Shown here: positions 51,586-60,312 of the stretch, one piece after another
How the letters are laid out: each line of letters begins with the position of its first letter
Position numbering within the stretch: the stretch's first letter is position 1
Assembly (NCBI RefSeq): GCF_003368325.1
Contig: NZ_CP031466.1
Span: 2,170,001 to 2,234,000, forward strand
Length of the DNA: 64,000 nt
Direction of reading: 5' to 3'
Source: Paraburkholderia caffeinilytica
GTDB taxonomy: Bacteria > Pseudomonadota > Gammaproteobacteria > Burkholderiales > Burkholderiaceae
Translations under genes and position numbers: made by a program
Notes under the pieces: model-generated
The model's input: only the letters and a program-made list of their open reading frames with translations
The model's database searches: none
What the model was told of the DNA's origin: nothing

Positions 51586-54468
51586 CTACCACTGGTACGC
51601 CGCGCCGGCGCCGACTGTCGTCGTGGCAGAACTGATGCCTGCTCCGAGCTTCACCTTGAGGCTCTGCGTCACGCGCGCCGACAAACCGACCGCGACCGCC
51701 TGATAGCCCTTATAGCCGGCCGTCCCGACACCGATCGCAAGGTTCTTGTTCGCATCGACCTCCGGAACCATCGTCAACGCAATCGCCGACGCCGTGCCCG
51801 AATACGCATGGCGCGCGATATCGTTCATACCGCCCTGGAACTGCTGCATATTCACGGCGTCGCCCGGCGCTTGTCCCGCTGCGACGTTGGTAATGCGGCG
51901 CTCGTTGCCTGCCGAGCCAACAGAGACCGTGTTCACCTGGTCGGCGACGGAGCCTTCGCCGATCGCCACCGAGTTCGGCGCACTCGCTTTTGCACCGCCG
52001 CCAATCGCCACGGTGCTGTTGCCGATCGCCTGGGCCGAACTGCCTGAACTGTTGACGGCGACATAGGAATTGCCGGTGGCCTGAGTGTTCTTCACCGCCT
52101 GACCGAGGTCGCCGATCTGCTGACCGAGGCTGCCAATCTGCTGATTGGTGCTCCAGAGTTGCGCGCCGGTGACCGCGTCGGTGCTGGTGGCGGACACTTC
52201 GCCATCCTGCAGGTTGGTGAGCGTGACCTTCGGCGCATTGGCCGCCGTGCCGCCGAGCGTGATCTTGTCGTGCACGGAACTGTCGTACTGGACGGCGTTC
52301 GCCACCGAGCCGCCGATGTTGTTGATCGTGGTTTGCAGCCCGGCAATGTCGCTGGTGTTCTGGGTCACGCGGCCGTCCAGATTGCTGATCGCGCTGCCAA
52401 CGTTGTTCACCACCGTGCCGCCCACGCTGTACGACGGCGCCGACACCGAGCCGTCCGGATTGACCGTCGCGCCGCCGCCGAGCGCCACCGCCGTGCTCGC
52501 CGCGTGCGTATGGAGCTGCGCCCCGTTGATCGCATCGGTACTGGCGGTATTGACCGCACCAGGCGCCACGCCGGTGAGCACCCGGTTGCCCGCCGTGCCG
52601 GCTACGTTGATCAGACTGCCGTCCGTCGTCGCGCCGACGTTGATGATGCGCGACACAGGATCTTGCGTGACGATGCCGATCCCGCCGGCCTCCATGTTTT
52701 GCTGCAACGTGGTGAGCCCGCTGTCGAGCGAGCCGAGCGCGTCGCCGACATTGCTTTGCGTGCCGCCCTGCATGTGATAGGTGGGACCGGTCAACGAGCC
52801 GTCGGCGTTGATCTGCGCGCCGCCGCCGAACGCAGCCACGATCGGTTTGACCTGGCCGACATTGACTGCGGAGGTATCCGTGGTACCCGCCGCGACGCCG
52901 GTCAATTCGCGTGCACCGCTCGTGCCCGTGAAATCGACGCGGGCGCCGTCCCGGTCTTTGGCCACCGTCAGATTGCGCGATACCGGATCCTGCTGGACAA
53001 GGCCGATTTCGCCATTCGTGATCTGGTTCGTGATGTTGCTCACATCGCCTTCGATCGTCGAGGTGCGCGCATCGAGGTTGGTGATCTGCGTGGTGTTATT
53101 CGTGACGCGCTGATCGAGGTTGGTAATCCGCGTGGTGTTATCCGTGACGCGCTGATCGAGGTTGGTGATGCTGCCGGTGTTCGCGGCGATGTCGCTGGTA
53201 TTCTGCGCCACCGCCTGGTTGGTCGCGAACAGTTGCGAGCCGTTCACGGCGTCCAGGCTGTCGGCCGCCAGTCCCCCGGCCCGTATGTTGGTAATCCGCA
53301 CCGGCGTGCCGAGCTGACCGAAGGTCACGCTGTCGTGCGCCGTCGAATCGTATTGGACCGCATCCGCCGTCGCCGCAGCGCCCGTGATGGCCAGCGCGGA
53401 CAGCGCCGAGCCGACGTCGCTATAGGTCGCGCCTCCAACGGTGTACGCAGGTTTGGTGATCTTCCCGTCACCGGCAACGTCCGCACCGCCGCCGAGCCCG
53501 GCCAGCGCGCCTTTCAACTGCGCGATATTGACGGCGTCATGGCTCTGGATACCCGCAGCGACATTCACAACCTGACGTTGCAGCGTGCCGTTGCCCACCG
53601 AAATCACATTAGCCCGTTCGGCCGACGAATCCGCACCCAGCGCGACAGAGTCCGCGGCGGTGGCGCTCGCGCCGGAACCGAGCGCAATCGCCCTGCTTGC
53701 CACGGTGGCAATGAATGCGTTGCTGCCCGCTGCAATGGAATCCTCAGCGTTGGTCTGAACGTTCGTGCCGATGGCAAGCGCGTTGGCATTCTGCACCTTG
53801 GCGAGATAACCGATCGCCACGCCGTTGTCAGCGATGAAATTGGTCGTGGCACCGGCGCCCACAACCGTTGAATTCACCGCCAGCGCCCCCGCCGCCGAAC
53901 CCACCGCAGTGGAATTGTTCAGCGCTGCTCCCGAACTCGCGCCGACCGCCAGCGAGCCGTCGCCCAAGGCGGTCGCTCCAACACCGACCGCCATGGCGTT
54001 CTCGCCATAGAGTGCCGTCGTCGTCAAACCTGGCGTAATCACCGGACTAACAGCGATGTACTGGGTCACCGGCACATCGTCTGGTGGAGCCACGGCGCCC
54101 GCACCCAACAATGCGGACGTGCTTGCCGTCGAGGCAAGTGACTGCGGGACTGCCGCCAGCAAGCTGGCCTCCGTTCCCGCAGGCTCGTTGATGATCGCAT
54201 TGAGCGGCTTCTTCGGTGCGATGTCATTCAGCACGGACGCCGGACGCAACGTTCCAGCCGCCGCTCTGCAATCGCCATTGCTCACCTCGCATTCTTCAGC
54301 CGATGCCGGCAGCGAAAACGCCAATACCCCCAGCAATCCCGCGCCGACGGCCACCCGCGCACCACATGCCGATGCGCCCCTCGCGCCACGGCTCTTCCGC
54401 ACCTCGGACGCCGCGACGTACGTGCGGGTCGTTCTGTTCCAAACAGTCTTGTAAGTCTTATTCAACAT
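51586..54468 (-). CDS. YadA-type trimeric autotransporter adhesin
   Basis: A ~960-residue type Vc secretion protein. It begins with an extended signal peptide region (ESPR, NKTYKTVWNRTTRTYVAASE) and a hydrophobic core cleaved near LPASA. Then come Hep_Hag head repeats with the AxAxGxxA pattern (AVGVGATALGDGSLAVG, ADSVALGADS), several neck motifs (VVNVAAG, AVNIAQL), a coiled-coil stalk of NTTxITNLDxR repeats, and a C-terminal YadA anchor (ITNVAAGQAPGDAVN, then SATTTVGAGAAYQW). It forms a trimeric surface adhesin. The ribosome site GGGAGGA touches the ATG at 54468, so the TTG at 54465 may be the real start, giving the canonical MNKTY N-terminus. Confidence 0.93.
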   Translation of the reverse strand: MLNKTYKTVWNRTTRTYVAASEVRKSRGARGASACGARVAVGAGLLGVLAFSLPASAEECEVSNGDCRAAAGTLRPASVLNDIAPKKPLNAIINEPAGTEASLLAAVPQSLASTASTSALLGAGAVAPPDDVPVTQYIAVSPVITPGLTTTALYGENAMAVGVGATALGDGSLAVGASSGAALNNSTAVGSAAGALAVNSTVVGAGATTNFIADNGVAIGYLAKVQNANALAIGTNVQTNAEDSIAAGSNAFIATVASRAIALGSGASATAADSVALGADSSAERANVISVGNGTLQRQVVNVAAGIQSHDAVNIAQLKGALAGLGGGADVAGDGKITKPAYTVGGATYSDVGSALSALAITGAAATADAVQYDSTAHDSVTFGQLGTPVRITNIRAGGLAADSLDAVNGSQLFATNQAVAQNTSDIAANTGSITNLDQRVTDNTTRITNLDQRVTNNTTQITNLDARTSTIEGDVSNITNQITNGEIGLVQQDPVSRNLTVAKDRDGARVDFTGTSGARELTGVAAGTTDTSAVNVGQVKPIVAAFGGGAQINADGSLTGPTYHMQGGTQSNVGDALGSLDSGLTTLQQNMEAGGIGIVTQDPVSRIINVGATTDGSLINVAGTAGNRVLTGVAPGAVNTASTDAINGAQLHTHAASTAVALGGGATVNPDGSVSAPSYSVGGTVVNNVGSAISNLDGRVTQNTSDIAGLQTTINNIGGSVANAVQYDSSVHDKITLGGTAANAPKVTLTNLQDGEVSATSTDAVTGAQLWSTNQQIGSLGQQIGDLGQAVKNTQATGNSYVAVNSSGSSAQAIGNSTVAIGGGAKASAPNSVAIGEGSVADQVNTVSVGSAGNERRITNVAAGQAPGDAVNMQQFQGGMNDIARHAYSGTASAIALTMVPEVDANKNLAIGVGTAGYKGYQAVAVGLSARVTQSLKVKLGAGISSATTTVGAGAAYQW
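53075..53170. repeat. 42-bp tandem repeats in the adhesin stalk
   Basis: AGGTTGGTGATCTGCGTGG starts a 42-bp unit at 53075, nearly repeated at 53117, with a third partial copy at 53159. Each codes for 14 residues of coiled-coil stalk (pattern NLDQRVTNNTTQIT). Copy number may change by slippage or recombination. Confidence 0.85.
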
Positions 54469-55066
54469 TCCTCCCAATCTCTTTATCGAAATACAGTCAC
54501 CAAGATTATTCTTAAGACATCCTAAATATTTAACTTGGACGCGGAAGAACTTAAGAATGCTCGGCACGCTCACTGACTGGCAAACACGTCAGTCTTCAGT
54601 TTGCCGTCGGTTCAGGAGACAGCAGATATACATAGTTAACTCACACGCCAAAAAACTTGCGCGTTCCCATGGCCGCCAAACGCGACGCCCATAGTGTGCA
54701 CTCCGCCTCCAAAACGGCGAATACGAAAACTCCTAAAAGTGATTTTTTAGCTTGAATAAGCACAACCGGCATACCCCGTTTAGGACGCAATGTGCCAAAC
54801 GTCTTAAATCAACGGGGATGTTTTTAGGCCGTGTTAAGGCGCGCTCTCAAGGCGTCTTATTTAACGCGTCTTAAACAGGGGGATGGGCATTGAGTTCACG
54901 ACGCGACACCGTGCGTGACACGGGCAACAAGCGGGAAAAGTCAGCGAGCGGTCTGATGCCGCTCGCCGCGGTAGACACGACCAGGCGTCGGAACGCTTCA
55001 CGCAGGAGAAAATCAACGAGAGTTAAAACACGTTCCCGCAGCCCGCGCAAACACGTCGCCGCCGCT
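54469..55066. promoter_or_regulatory. Upstream region of the adhesin gene with repeated GTCTTAA motifs
   Basis: About 600 bp, AT-richer than neighbours. The motif GTCTTAA or its complement appears at 54512-54518, 54801-54807, 54868-54874 and, as GTCTTAT, at 54854-54860; TTAAGA also occurs at 54551. These may be regulator sites for the adhesin. No gene is supported. Confidence 0.45.
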
Positions 55067-55492
55067 TCAGATCTTCTCGAACAGCACGTCCTGTGCGCCT
55101 TCCCACAGCACCTTGGTGCCGAGTTCGCGCAGCTTTTCCTTGCCTTCGACGATAGTCAGGAAGTGATTGCCCGCGAGTTGGCCCATCTTGCTGGCGAAGC
55201 AGCACGAACCGTACGCGAGAATGATCTCCGTTTCGCTATAGCCGCCAGGATAGAACAGGATGTCGCCAACCGACGGATGGCTCGTGTGATTTTCGAAGCC
55301 GACTGCCGCGCCGTCGTTCTCGAGCTTGAAGTCGCCGAGCGGCACCCAGCAGCCCTCGCCGCTCCAGCGCACGTGGATGATCTTCTGACGGTATGGCAGC
55401 AGCTTCAGAAACGCAGCCACGGTTTCCGGCGCATCAGGATGGGTTTCGGCGGTAAAGACGTGGCCGCAGGAGGTGATTCGAAGTCGGGTCAT
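55067..55492 (-). CDS. DUF3830-family protein
   Basis: A 141-residue soluble protein. YPGGYSETEIILAYG and KMGQLAGNHFLTI match the DUF3830 family, which has a cyclophilin-like beta-barrel fold. Function is unknown; members are sometimes next to catabolic genes. Here it is isolated, transcribed away from the AraC gene. Confidence 0.82.
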   Translation of the reverse strand: MTRLRITSCGHVFTAETHPDAPETVAAFLKLLPYRQKIIHVRWSGEGCWVPLGDFKLENDGAAVGFENHTSHPSVGDILFYPGGYSETEIILAYGSCCFASKMGQLAGNHFLTIVEGKEKLRELGTKVLWEGAQDVLFEKI

Positions 55493-56112
55493 CGCTAGGT
55501 ATCCGGTGTGACGGGTTGAGTGAAAAGGTCGGTCAGGCGCCGGCTGGGGTCAAGCCGTCGGCGCAACATTCTGTCGGCCGGTGCAATGCTTCGACAGATA
55601 CAGTTGCCGCGCAACGGGTCAGGCCAGTTAGTTAGGTGATGGCGGAGAACGCGCATCGCGCCCGCCGCCGCCCGCCCAGTGCGCCTCGCCGCGCGCTATC
55701 GCAACCCAGCTGGCGCAATGATTGCAGGCCGCTCCATACTTCACCGCGCATCGAACCAACGGCTTCAATACTGGCCGGAACAGCACCGAGGCTGGCCCAT
55801 GCCAGGCTTATCCTCGATCGCGCCACGAAACTTCGTAGTTTGCAAGCCGCGCAATGCGCAGCAAACTGCGAAAAGTGCGTGATTGCCGTTTTCGGCGTTT
55901 TATCAAACCTTGCCTTCGACAACCCACCGCGACCGGCCTCGCTACACTGTGCCACGCGGCAACCGGGCATTCTCGCGCAGCATGGCAGCCAGGCATGACC
56001 AGGCATGCTGCGGCCGGACTGACGAATCCCGTGTGCCGTCAACCGCCGGCATGCCGCCAGGGCATCGCATGGTGGCGAGCCGCCCGCACGATCCAGCCGC
56101 GCAACCTGACGC
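55493..56112. other. Intergenic stretch, no feature supported
   Basis: About 620 bp between the DUF3830 gene and the AraC gene. Open frames occur on both strands but have arginine- and alanine-rich translations without family motifs or ribosome binding sites. I see no clear terminator or operator. Confidence 0.45.
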
Positions 56113-57024
56113 TTAGCCGCGCAGCCGGTAGGCAAGCGGCGTCACGCCGTAGCCACGCTTGAACTGCACGGAGAAATGACTGGCGTTCTCGAAACCAACC
56201 GCAAGCGCGATTTGCAACACCGGCTGATCGGTGGCGCGCAGCAGTCTCGCGGCCTCCTCGAGCCGCAAACGCGTGACGAACTGATGGGGCGTTTCACCGG
56301 TTTCGCGGCGGAACACGCGCGCGAAGTGAAAGCTGCTTAACCCGGCCTGTGCGGCCAGTTCGCTGATGGCCAGATCGGCGGCAAGGTTGGCGCGAATGTA
56401 ATCGGTTACACGGCGAATGCGGCGTGGCACCAGGCGCTCGGGGTGCGGCGGCAAGCCGGCCTCGGCGTGACGGCCACGCGAGTAATGTTGCAACAGATGA
56501 GCGGCGAGCGCGTGAGCCAGCGCATCGACATAGAGCCGCGAGTCGGCCGGGTCGGCTGCGGCGCGATGCAATGCGTCAAGCATCCCGGCGATCAAGGGGT
56601 CGTGAAACTGCATCGCGTCGCCCAGCGACAGTTCGCGCGAGCCACCCAGTTCCATCTGGTCGGCGACGCTGTCGATCAGGCTGCGCTCCAGGTGCAAATG
56701 AACGGTCGACAGCGGCTCATCGCTGATCGAACGCCAGCGCCACGAGATCGGCACGGGAGGCACGAACCAGACGTCGCCCATGCGCAGGTCGGCGCTCTCC
56801 CAGCGTCCGTTGAGGTTGCGCTCGAGGTGTTCGGCGCCGCTGCCGAGCGTCATCAGCGTGACGTCCTGCAGGCCGGGCGCCTCCAGCAGTTCCTGCTCGT
56901 CAGGTTCGAGATACGAGCGCAACACCAGGTGCCGCCACGGGCGATCCACGCTCGACACCAGTTTTTGTCCCGCCATATAGCGGTCGTAGGCAAGCGTTGT
57001 TGTCAGCTTTGGAATTTTTGCCAT
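56113..57024 (-). CDS. AraC-family transcriptional regulator
   Basis: A 303-residue protein with a C-terminal double helix-turn-helix: first helix pair in ISELAAQAGLSSFHFARVFRRETGETP, second in LQIALAVGFENASHFSVQFKRGYGVTPLAYR. The N-terminal domain is cupin-like (DVWFVPPVPISWRW, TVHLHLE). AGAGACG precedes the ATG at 57024. It is divergent from the luxR-like gene but the shared gap is 184 bp. Target genes are unknown. Confidence 0.9.
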   Translation of the reverse strand: MAKIPKLTTTLAYDRYMAGQKLVSSVDRPWRHLVLRSYLEPDEQELLEAPGLQDVTLMTLGSGAEHLERNLNGRWESADLRMGDVWFVPPVPISWRWRSISDEPLSTVHLHLERSLIDSVADQMELGGSRELSLGDAMQFHDPLIAGMLDALHRAAADPADSRLYVDALAHALAAHLLQHYSRGRHAEAGLPPHPERLVPRRIRRVTDYIRANLAADLAISELAAQAGLSSFHFARVFRRETGETPHQFVTRLRLEEAARLLRATDQPVLQIALAVGFENASHFSVQFKRGYGVTPLAYRLRG

Positions 57025-57208
57025 CACGTCTCTTTCTGGGAGGTCCTCTATGCACATGAACAAACCCTGTCGTATCCGCGTCGCCGGTTAGAGGTCAGCG
57101 CAAGATCTCAAAAATGATAGCAAGGAACCGGCTACCGTAATATTTGGAAATAGTTAATCATCCAGGTTGTCGTCCATCACGCGTTTCGAACGCCGGAGCT
57201 ACCGTTTC

Positions 57209-58210
57209 ATGGAACACGAATGCGATACGCTGCCGCATTGGCTGACCGGCTCGCCGCAAGGCGAGGCCAGCCACGTGTCGGCGGCATACAACTCAGCGGT
57301 TACCGCACAACCGGCTTACCCGGCCGGCACGCGGCAACTCGAGAATTCAGCCCACGCGGCTGAAGCATCCAGAACATCAACCCGCATGGCGTCAGGCATA
57401 TCGGCTGGCGGTTTCCTGACTCTTTTCACTGAAGAGGAGATCGGCACGCCCTCGCCCGCCGCACGGCGCGCCGCGCCGGTAATCAGTCCGCTGGTGCAAT
57501 TTGGCAGTGCGCAGGACCGCATCGAATTCGTGCGGCGGCGCATCAAACAACTCGGCTTCGACTCGTTCAGCTATTCGGCCACGCGCACCACCGCGCATCA
57601 CAAGTCGATGTTCGTGCTGACCAGCTACGAGTCGCAGACATGGCTCACGCGCTATTTCCGCGAGCGTTATTTCGAGCTCGATCCGCGCGTCGCGCTGGCG
57701 TCGCCGACCGGTATGCCGTTCCTCTGGAACACCGCCGACATGCGCGCCGATCTGCCGCGCGCGCAGATGCGCAGCGAGCGGCTCGGCGGGCTGATCGACC
57801 TGCTGGAGGCCACGGGCCGCAAAAGCGGGATTCTCACGCGGATGCCGCTGCCCGAGCCGGAACTGAGCGCGAGCCTGTGCTTCAACTCGGAGATCGGCAA
57901 CCCGCGCTGGATGACGGAATCGATCGTGGCCGAAACGCTGATGTTCGCGCACACGATCCACGAATTCATCTGGACGCACGCGAAAAGCGTGATCGGGATC
58001 GCACCCGAGCAGCAGCAGCGTGTCGCGCTGAGCGAATTGCAGCATGCGGTGTTGAAGGCCGTCGTGCAGGGGCAGCGCGACAAGGAAATCGCTTACTTCC
58101 TCGGGCTGTCGCCGCATAACGTCGACTACCACTTGCGGCGCCTGCGGCAATTGTTCAACGTGCGCAATCGCGTGCAGCTGATCAACGTGGCGCAGGGGTA
58201 TGTGACGTAG
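57209..58210 (+). CDS. LuxR-family regulator with autoinducer-binding domain (LuxR solo)
   Basis: A 333-residue protein, longer than typical LuxR (~240) because of an N-terminal extension of about 90 residues rich in Ala and Ser. The acyl-homoserine-lactone binding domain keeps the usual Trp-Tyr-Asp-Pro-Trp pattern in QTWLTRYFRERYFELDPR and PFLW. The C-terminal HTH is LSELQHAVLKAVVQGQRDKEIAYFLGLSPHNVDYHLRRLR. No luxI synthase is in the window, so it would answer to signals made elsewhere. The ATG at 57209 has GGAG upstream; a TTG at 57167 is also open. Confidence 0.87.
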   Translation: MEHECDTLPHWLTGSPQGEASHVSAAYNSAVTAQPAYPAGTRQLENSAHAAEASRTSTRMASGISAGGFLTLFTEEEIGTPSPAARRAAPVISPLVQFGSAQDRIEFVRRRIKQLGFDSFSYSATRTTAHHKSMFVLTSYESQTWLTRYFRERYFELDPRVALASPTGMPFLWNTADMRADLPRAQMRSERLGGLIDLLEATGRKSGILTRMPLPEPELSASLCFNSEIGNPRWMTESIVAETLMFAHTIHEFIWTHAKSVIGIAPEQQQRVALSELQHAVLKAVVQGQRDKEIAYFLGLSPHNVDYHLRRLRQLFNVRNRVQLINVAQGYVT

Positions 58211-58223
58211 GAGAGCGATGAGC

Positions 58224-58263
58224 GCATGCTGCGGCCGGCGTCTGTGTCAAGCCGGCCGCATGC
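58224..58263. terminator. GC-rich hairpin after the LuxR gene
   Basis: GCGGCCGGC (58231-58239) pairs with GCCGGCCGC (58251-58259), and outer GCATG / CATGC can extend it. No T-run follows. Confidence 0.5.
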
Positions 58264-58421
58264 ATGCCGATCATCGGATTCGATTCCGGTATCGCACCGT
58301 GCAAAGCGATAGCGAAGGCGGCGCGCCAAGCGGTTTGATTGGCGGCCGGCCCATACGACATGTGCCCGGGCGTCGGCCGCATGATGTCGAACCGGCGGCA
58401 AGCCGGTTCGCATCGAGGCGC

Positions 58422-59183
58422 TTAGCTCTTGAGCCGGTACCCGGTCTTGAAGATCCAAGCAACGATCACGAGAAACACCGCCAGAAACAGCGCGGTCATC
58501 CCGAGGCTGACACCGACATCCACGTCAGCGAGGCCATAAAAGCTCCAGCGAAAACCGCTCACCAGATAAACGATCGGATTGAACAACGTCACGACCTTCC
58601 AGAACGGCGGCAGCATATTGACCGCATAGAAACTGCCGCCGAGAAACGTGAGCGGCGTGATGATGAGGAGCGGTACGAGTTGCAATTTCTCGAAGCTATC
58701 CGCCCAGATGCCGATGATGAAACCGAGCAGACTGAACGTCACCGCGGTCAGCACCAGAAACAGAATCATCCAGAACGGATGCTGCACCTGCAGCGGTACG
58801 AACAGGCCGGCGGTCGCCAGGATGATCAACCCGAGCAGAATCGATTTGGTGGCGGCCGCGCCCACATAGCTCACTACGATCTCGAGATACGACACCGGCG
58901 CCGACAGCAACTCGTAGATCGTGCCGGTGAAGCGCGGAAAGTAAATCCCGAACGATGCATTCGAAATGCTTTGCGACAGGAGCGACAGCATGATCAGCCC
59001 CGGCACGATGAACGCGCCGTAACTGATGCCGTCCACTTCCTTGATGCGCGAACCGATGGCCGCGCCGAACACGACGAAGTAAAGCGAAGTCGAGATCACC
59101 GGCGCGATGATGCTCTGCATCAGCGTGCGCCAGGTGCGCGCCATCTCGAACTTATAGATCGCGCGGATTGCGTAGAAATTCAT
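58422..59183 (-). CDS. ABC-2 type exporter permease
   Basis: A 253-residue protein with six membrane helices. [31 protein letters not shown] is the ABC-2 signature. It resembles YadH/NodJ-type permeases that move lipids, polysaccharides or drugs. It starts inside the stop of the ATPase gene (ATGA overlap), so the two form one unit. Substrate is unknown. Confidence 0.92.
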   Translation of the reverse strand: MNFYAIRAIYKFEMARTWRTLMQSIIAPVISTSLYFVVFGAAIGSRIKEVDGISYGAFIVPGLIMLSLLSQSISNASFGIYFPRFTGTIYELLSAPVSYLEIVVSYVGAAATKSILLGLIILATAGLFVPLQVQHPFWMILFLVLTAVTFSLLGFIIGIWADSFEKLQLVPLLIITPLTFLGGSFYAVNMLPPFWKVVTLFNPIVYLVSGFRWSFYGLADVDVGVSLGMTALFLAVFLVIVAWIFKTGYRLKS

Positions 59184-60106
59184 GGGTTACCTCGGAGCAG
59201 ACTGACGAAGATGTCTTCGAGCGAACTTTGGGTCGTGTGCAGGTCCTTGAAGCGAATGCCGGCATCGTCGAGCGCCTTGAGCAGCGCGATGATGTCCGTG
59301 CGCCCGCCCTCGCCCTCATACGTGTAGATCAACTCGTTGCCGCCCTTGCCGACATCCAGCCCATAACCGTCCAGCGCCGACGGCACCTCCGCGAGCGAAC
59401 TCTCCAGTTGCAGCGTCAACTGCTTCTTGCCGAGTTTGCGCATCAACTCCGTCTTCTCTTCCACGAGCATGATCTCGCCCGCATTGATCACGCCGATGCG
59501 GTCAGCCATTTCCTCCGCTTCGTCGATATAGTGCGTGGTGAGAATGATCGTCACACCGTTTGCCGTAAGCGAGCGCACCAGCTTCCACATATCGCGGCGC
59601 AACTCGACGTCGACACCGGCCGTGGGCTCGTCGAGAAACAGCACGCGCGGTTCGTGCGAGAGCGCCTTGGCAATCAGCACGCGGCGCTTCATGCCGCCCG
59701 ACAGCGTGATGATCTTGCTATCGCGCTTTTCCCACAGCGACAGATCGCGCAAGATCTTCTCGATGTACGCGGGGTTTTTCGGCTTGCCGAATAGTCCGCG
59801 GCTGAACGAGACAGTCGCCCAGACGGTTTCGAACGAGTCGGTGGTGAGTTCCTGCGGCACCAGGCCGATCAGCGAGCGTGCGCCGCGATAGTCCGCCGCG
59901 ATGTCGCGGCCGTCCACCGTCACGCTGCCGACGCTCGCATTCACAATGCCGCAGATGATGCTGATGAGGGTGGTTTTGCCCGCCCCGTTGGGCCCAAGCA
60001 AGGCGAAGATTTCTCCGCGATTGATCGCCAGATTGATGTTTTTGAGTGCATGAAAACCCGTGGCGTAGGTTTTCGACAGATTCGTGACCGAGACGATTGG
60101 CTGCAT
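59180..60106 (-). CDS. ABC exporter ATPase
   Basis: A 308-residue ATPase: Walker [11 protein letters not shown]-loop GLVPQELT, signature LSGGMKRRV, Walker B VLFLDEPT and H-loop TTHYID, followed by a C-terminal ~90-residue extension of the YadG/CcmA type. It powers the permease encoded next to it. The ATG at 60106 gives the canonical N-terminus; an upstream extension is not family-like. Confidence 0.93.
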   Translation of the reverse strand: MQPIVSVTNLSKTYATGFHALKNINLAINRGEIFALLGPNGAGKTTLISIICGIVNASVGSVTVDGRDIAADYRGARSLIGLVPQELTTDSFETVWATVSFSRGLFGKPKNPAYIEKILRDLSLWEKRDSKIITLSGGMKRRVLIAKALSHEPRVLFLDEPTAGVDVELRRDMWKLVRSLTANGVTIILTTHYIDEAEEMADRIGVINAGEIMLVEEKTELMRKLGKKQLTLQLESSLAEVPSALDGYGLDVGKGGNELIYTYEGEGGRTDIIALLKALDDAGIRFKDLHTTQSSLEDIFVSLLRGNP

Positions 60107-60312
60107 GGATTCGACGATGGCAGACACCGGTATTGGATTAAAAGGGGGCGGGGCGATTACGCCGCCGCACCCGCAATGTAAATGAAAGTGGGAAAGCGTG
60201 CAGCGCAACCCCGAGATGCCCGAGGCGCGGATAGACCGAATCAGGGTTCGTCAGCGAGGCGTGTCGGCCTTTCAGGGCCGGCCGGGGTTCTTGCCGGACA
60301 GTCTGGATCCTG

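Noticed and set aside
52159..53871. 570-residue plus-strand frame opposite the adhesin
   Set aside because: The minus strand has ESPR, head, neck, stalk and anchor in order; the plus frame is a codon-bias shadow.
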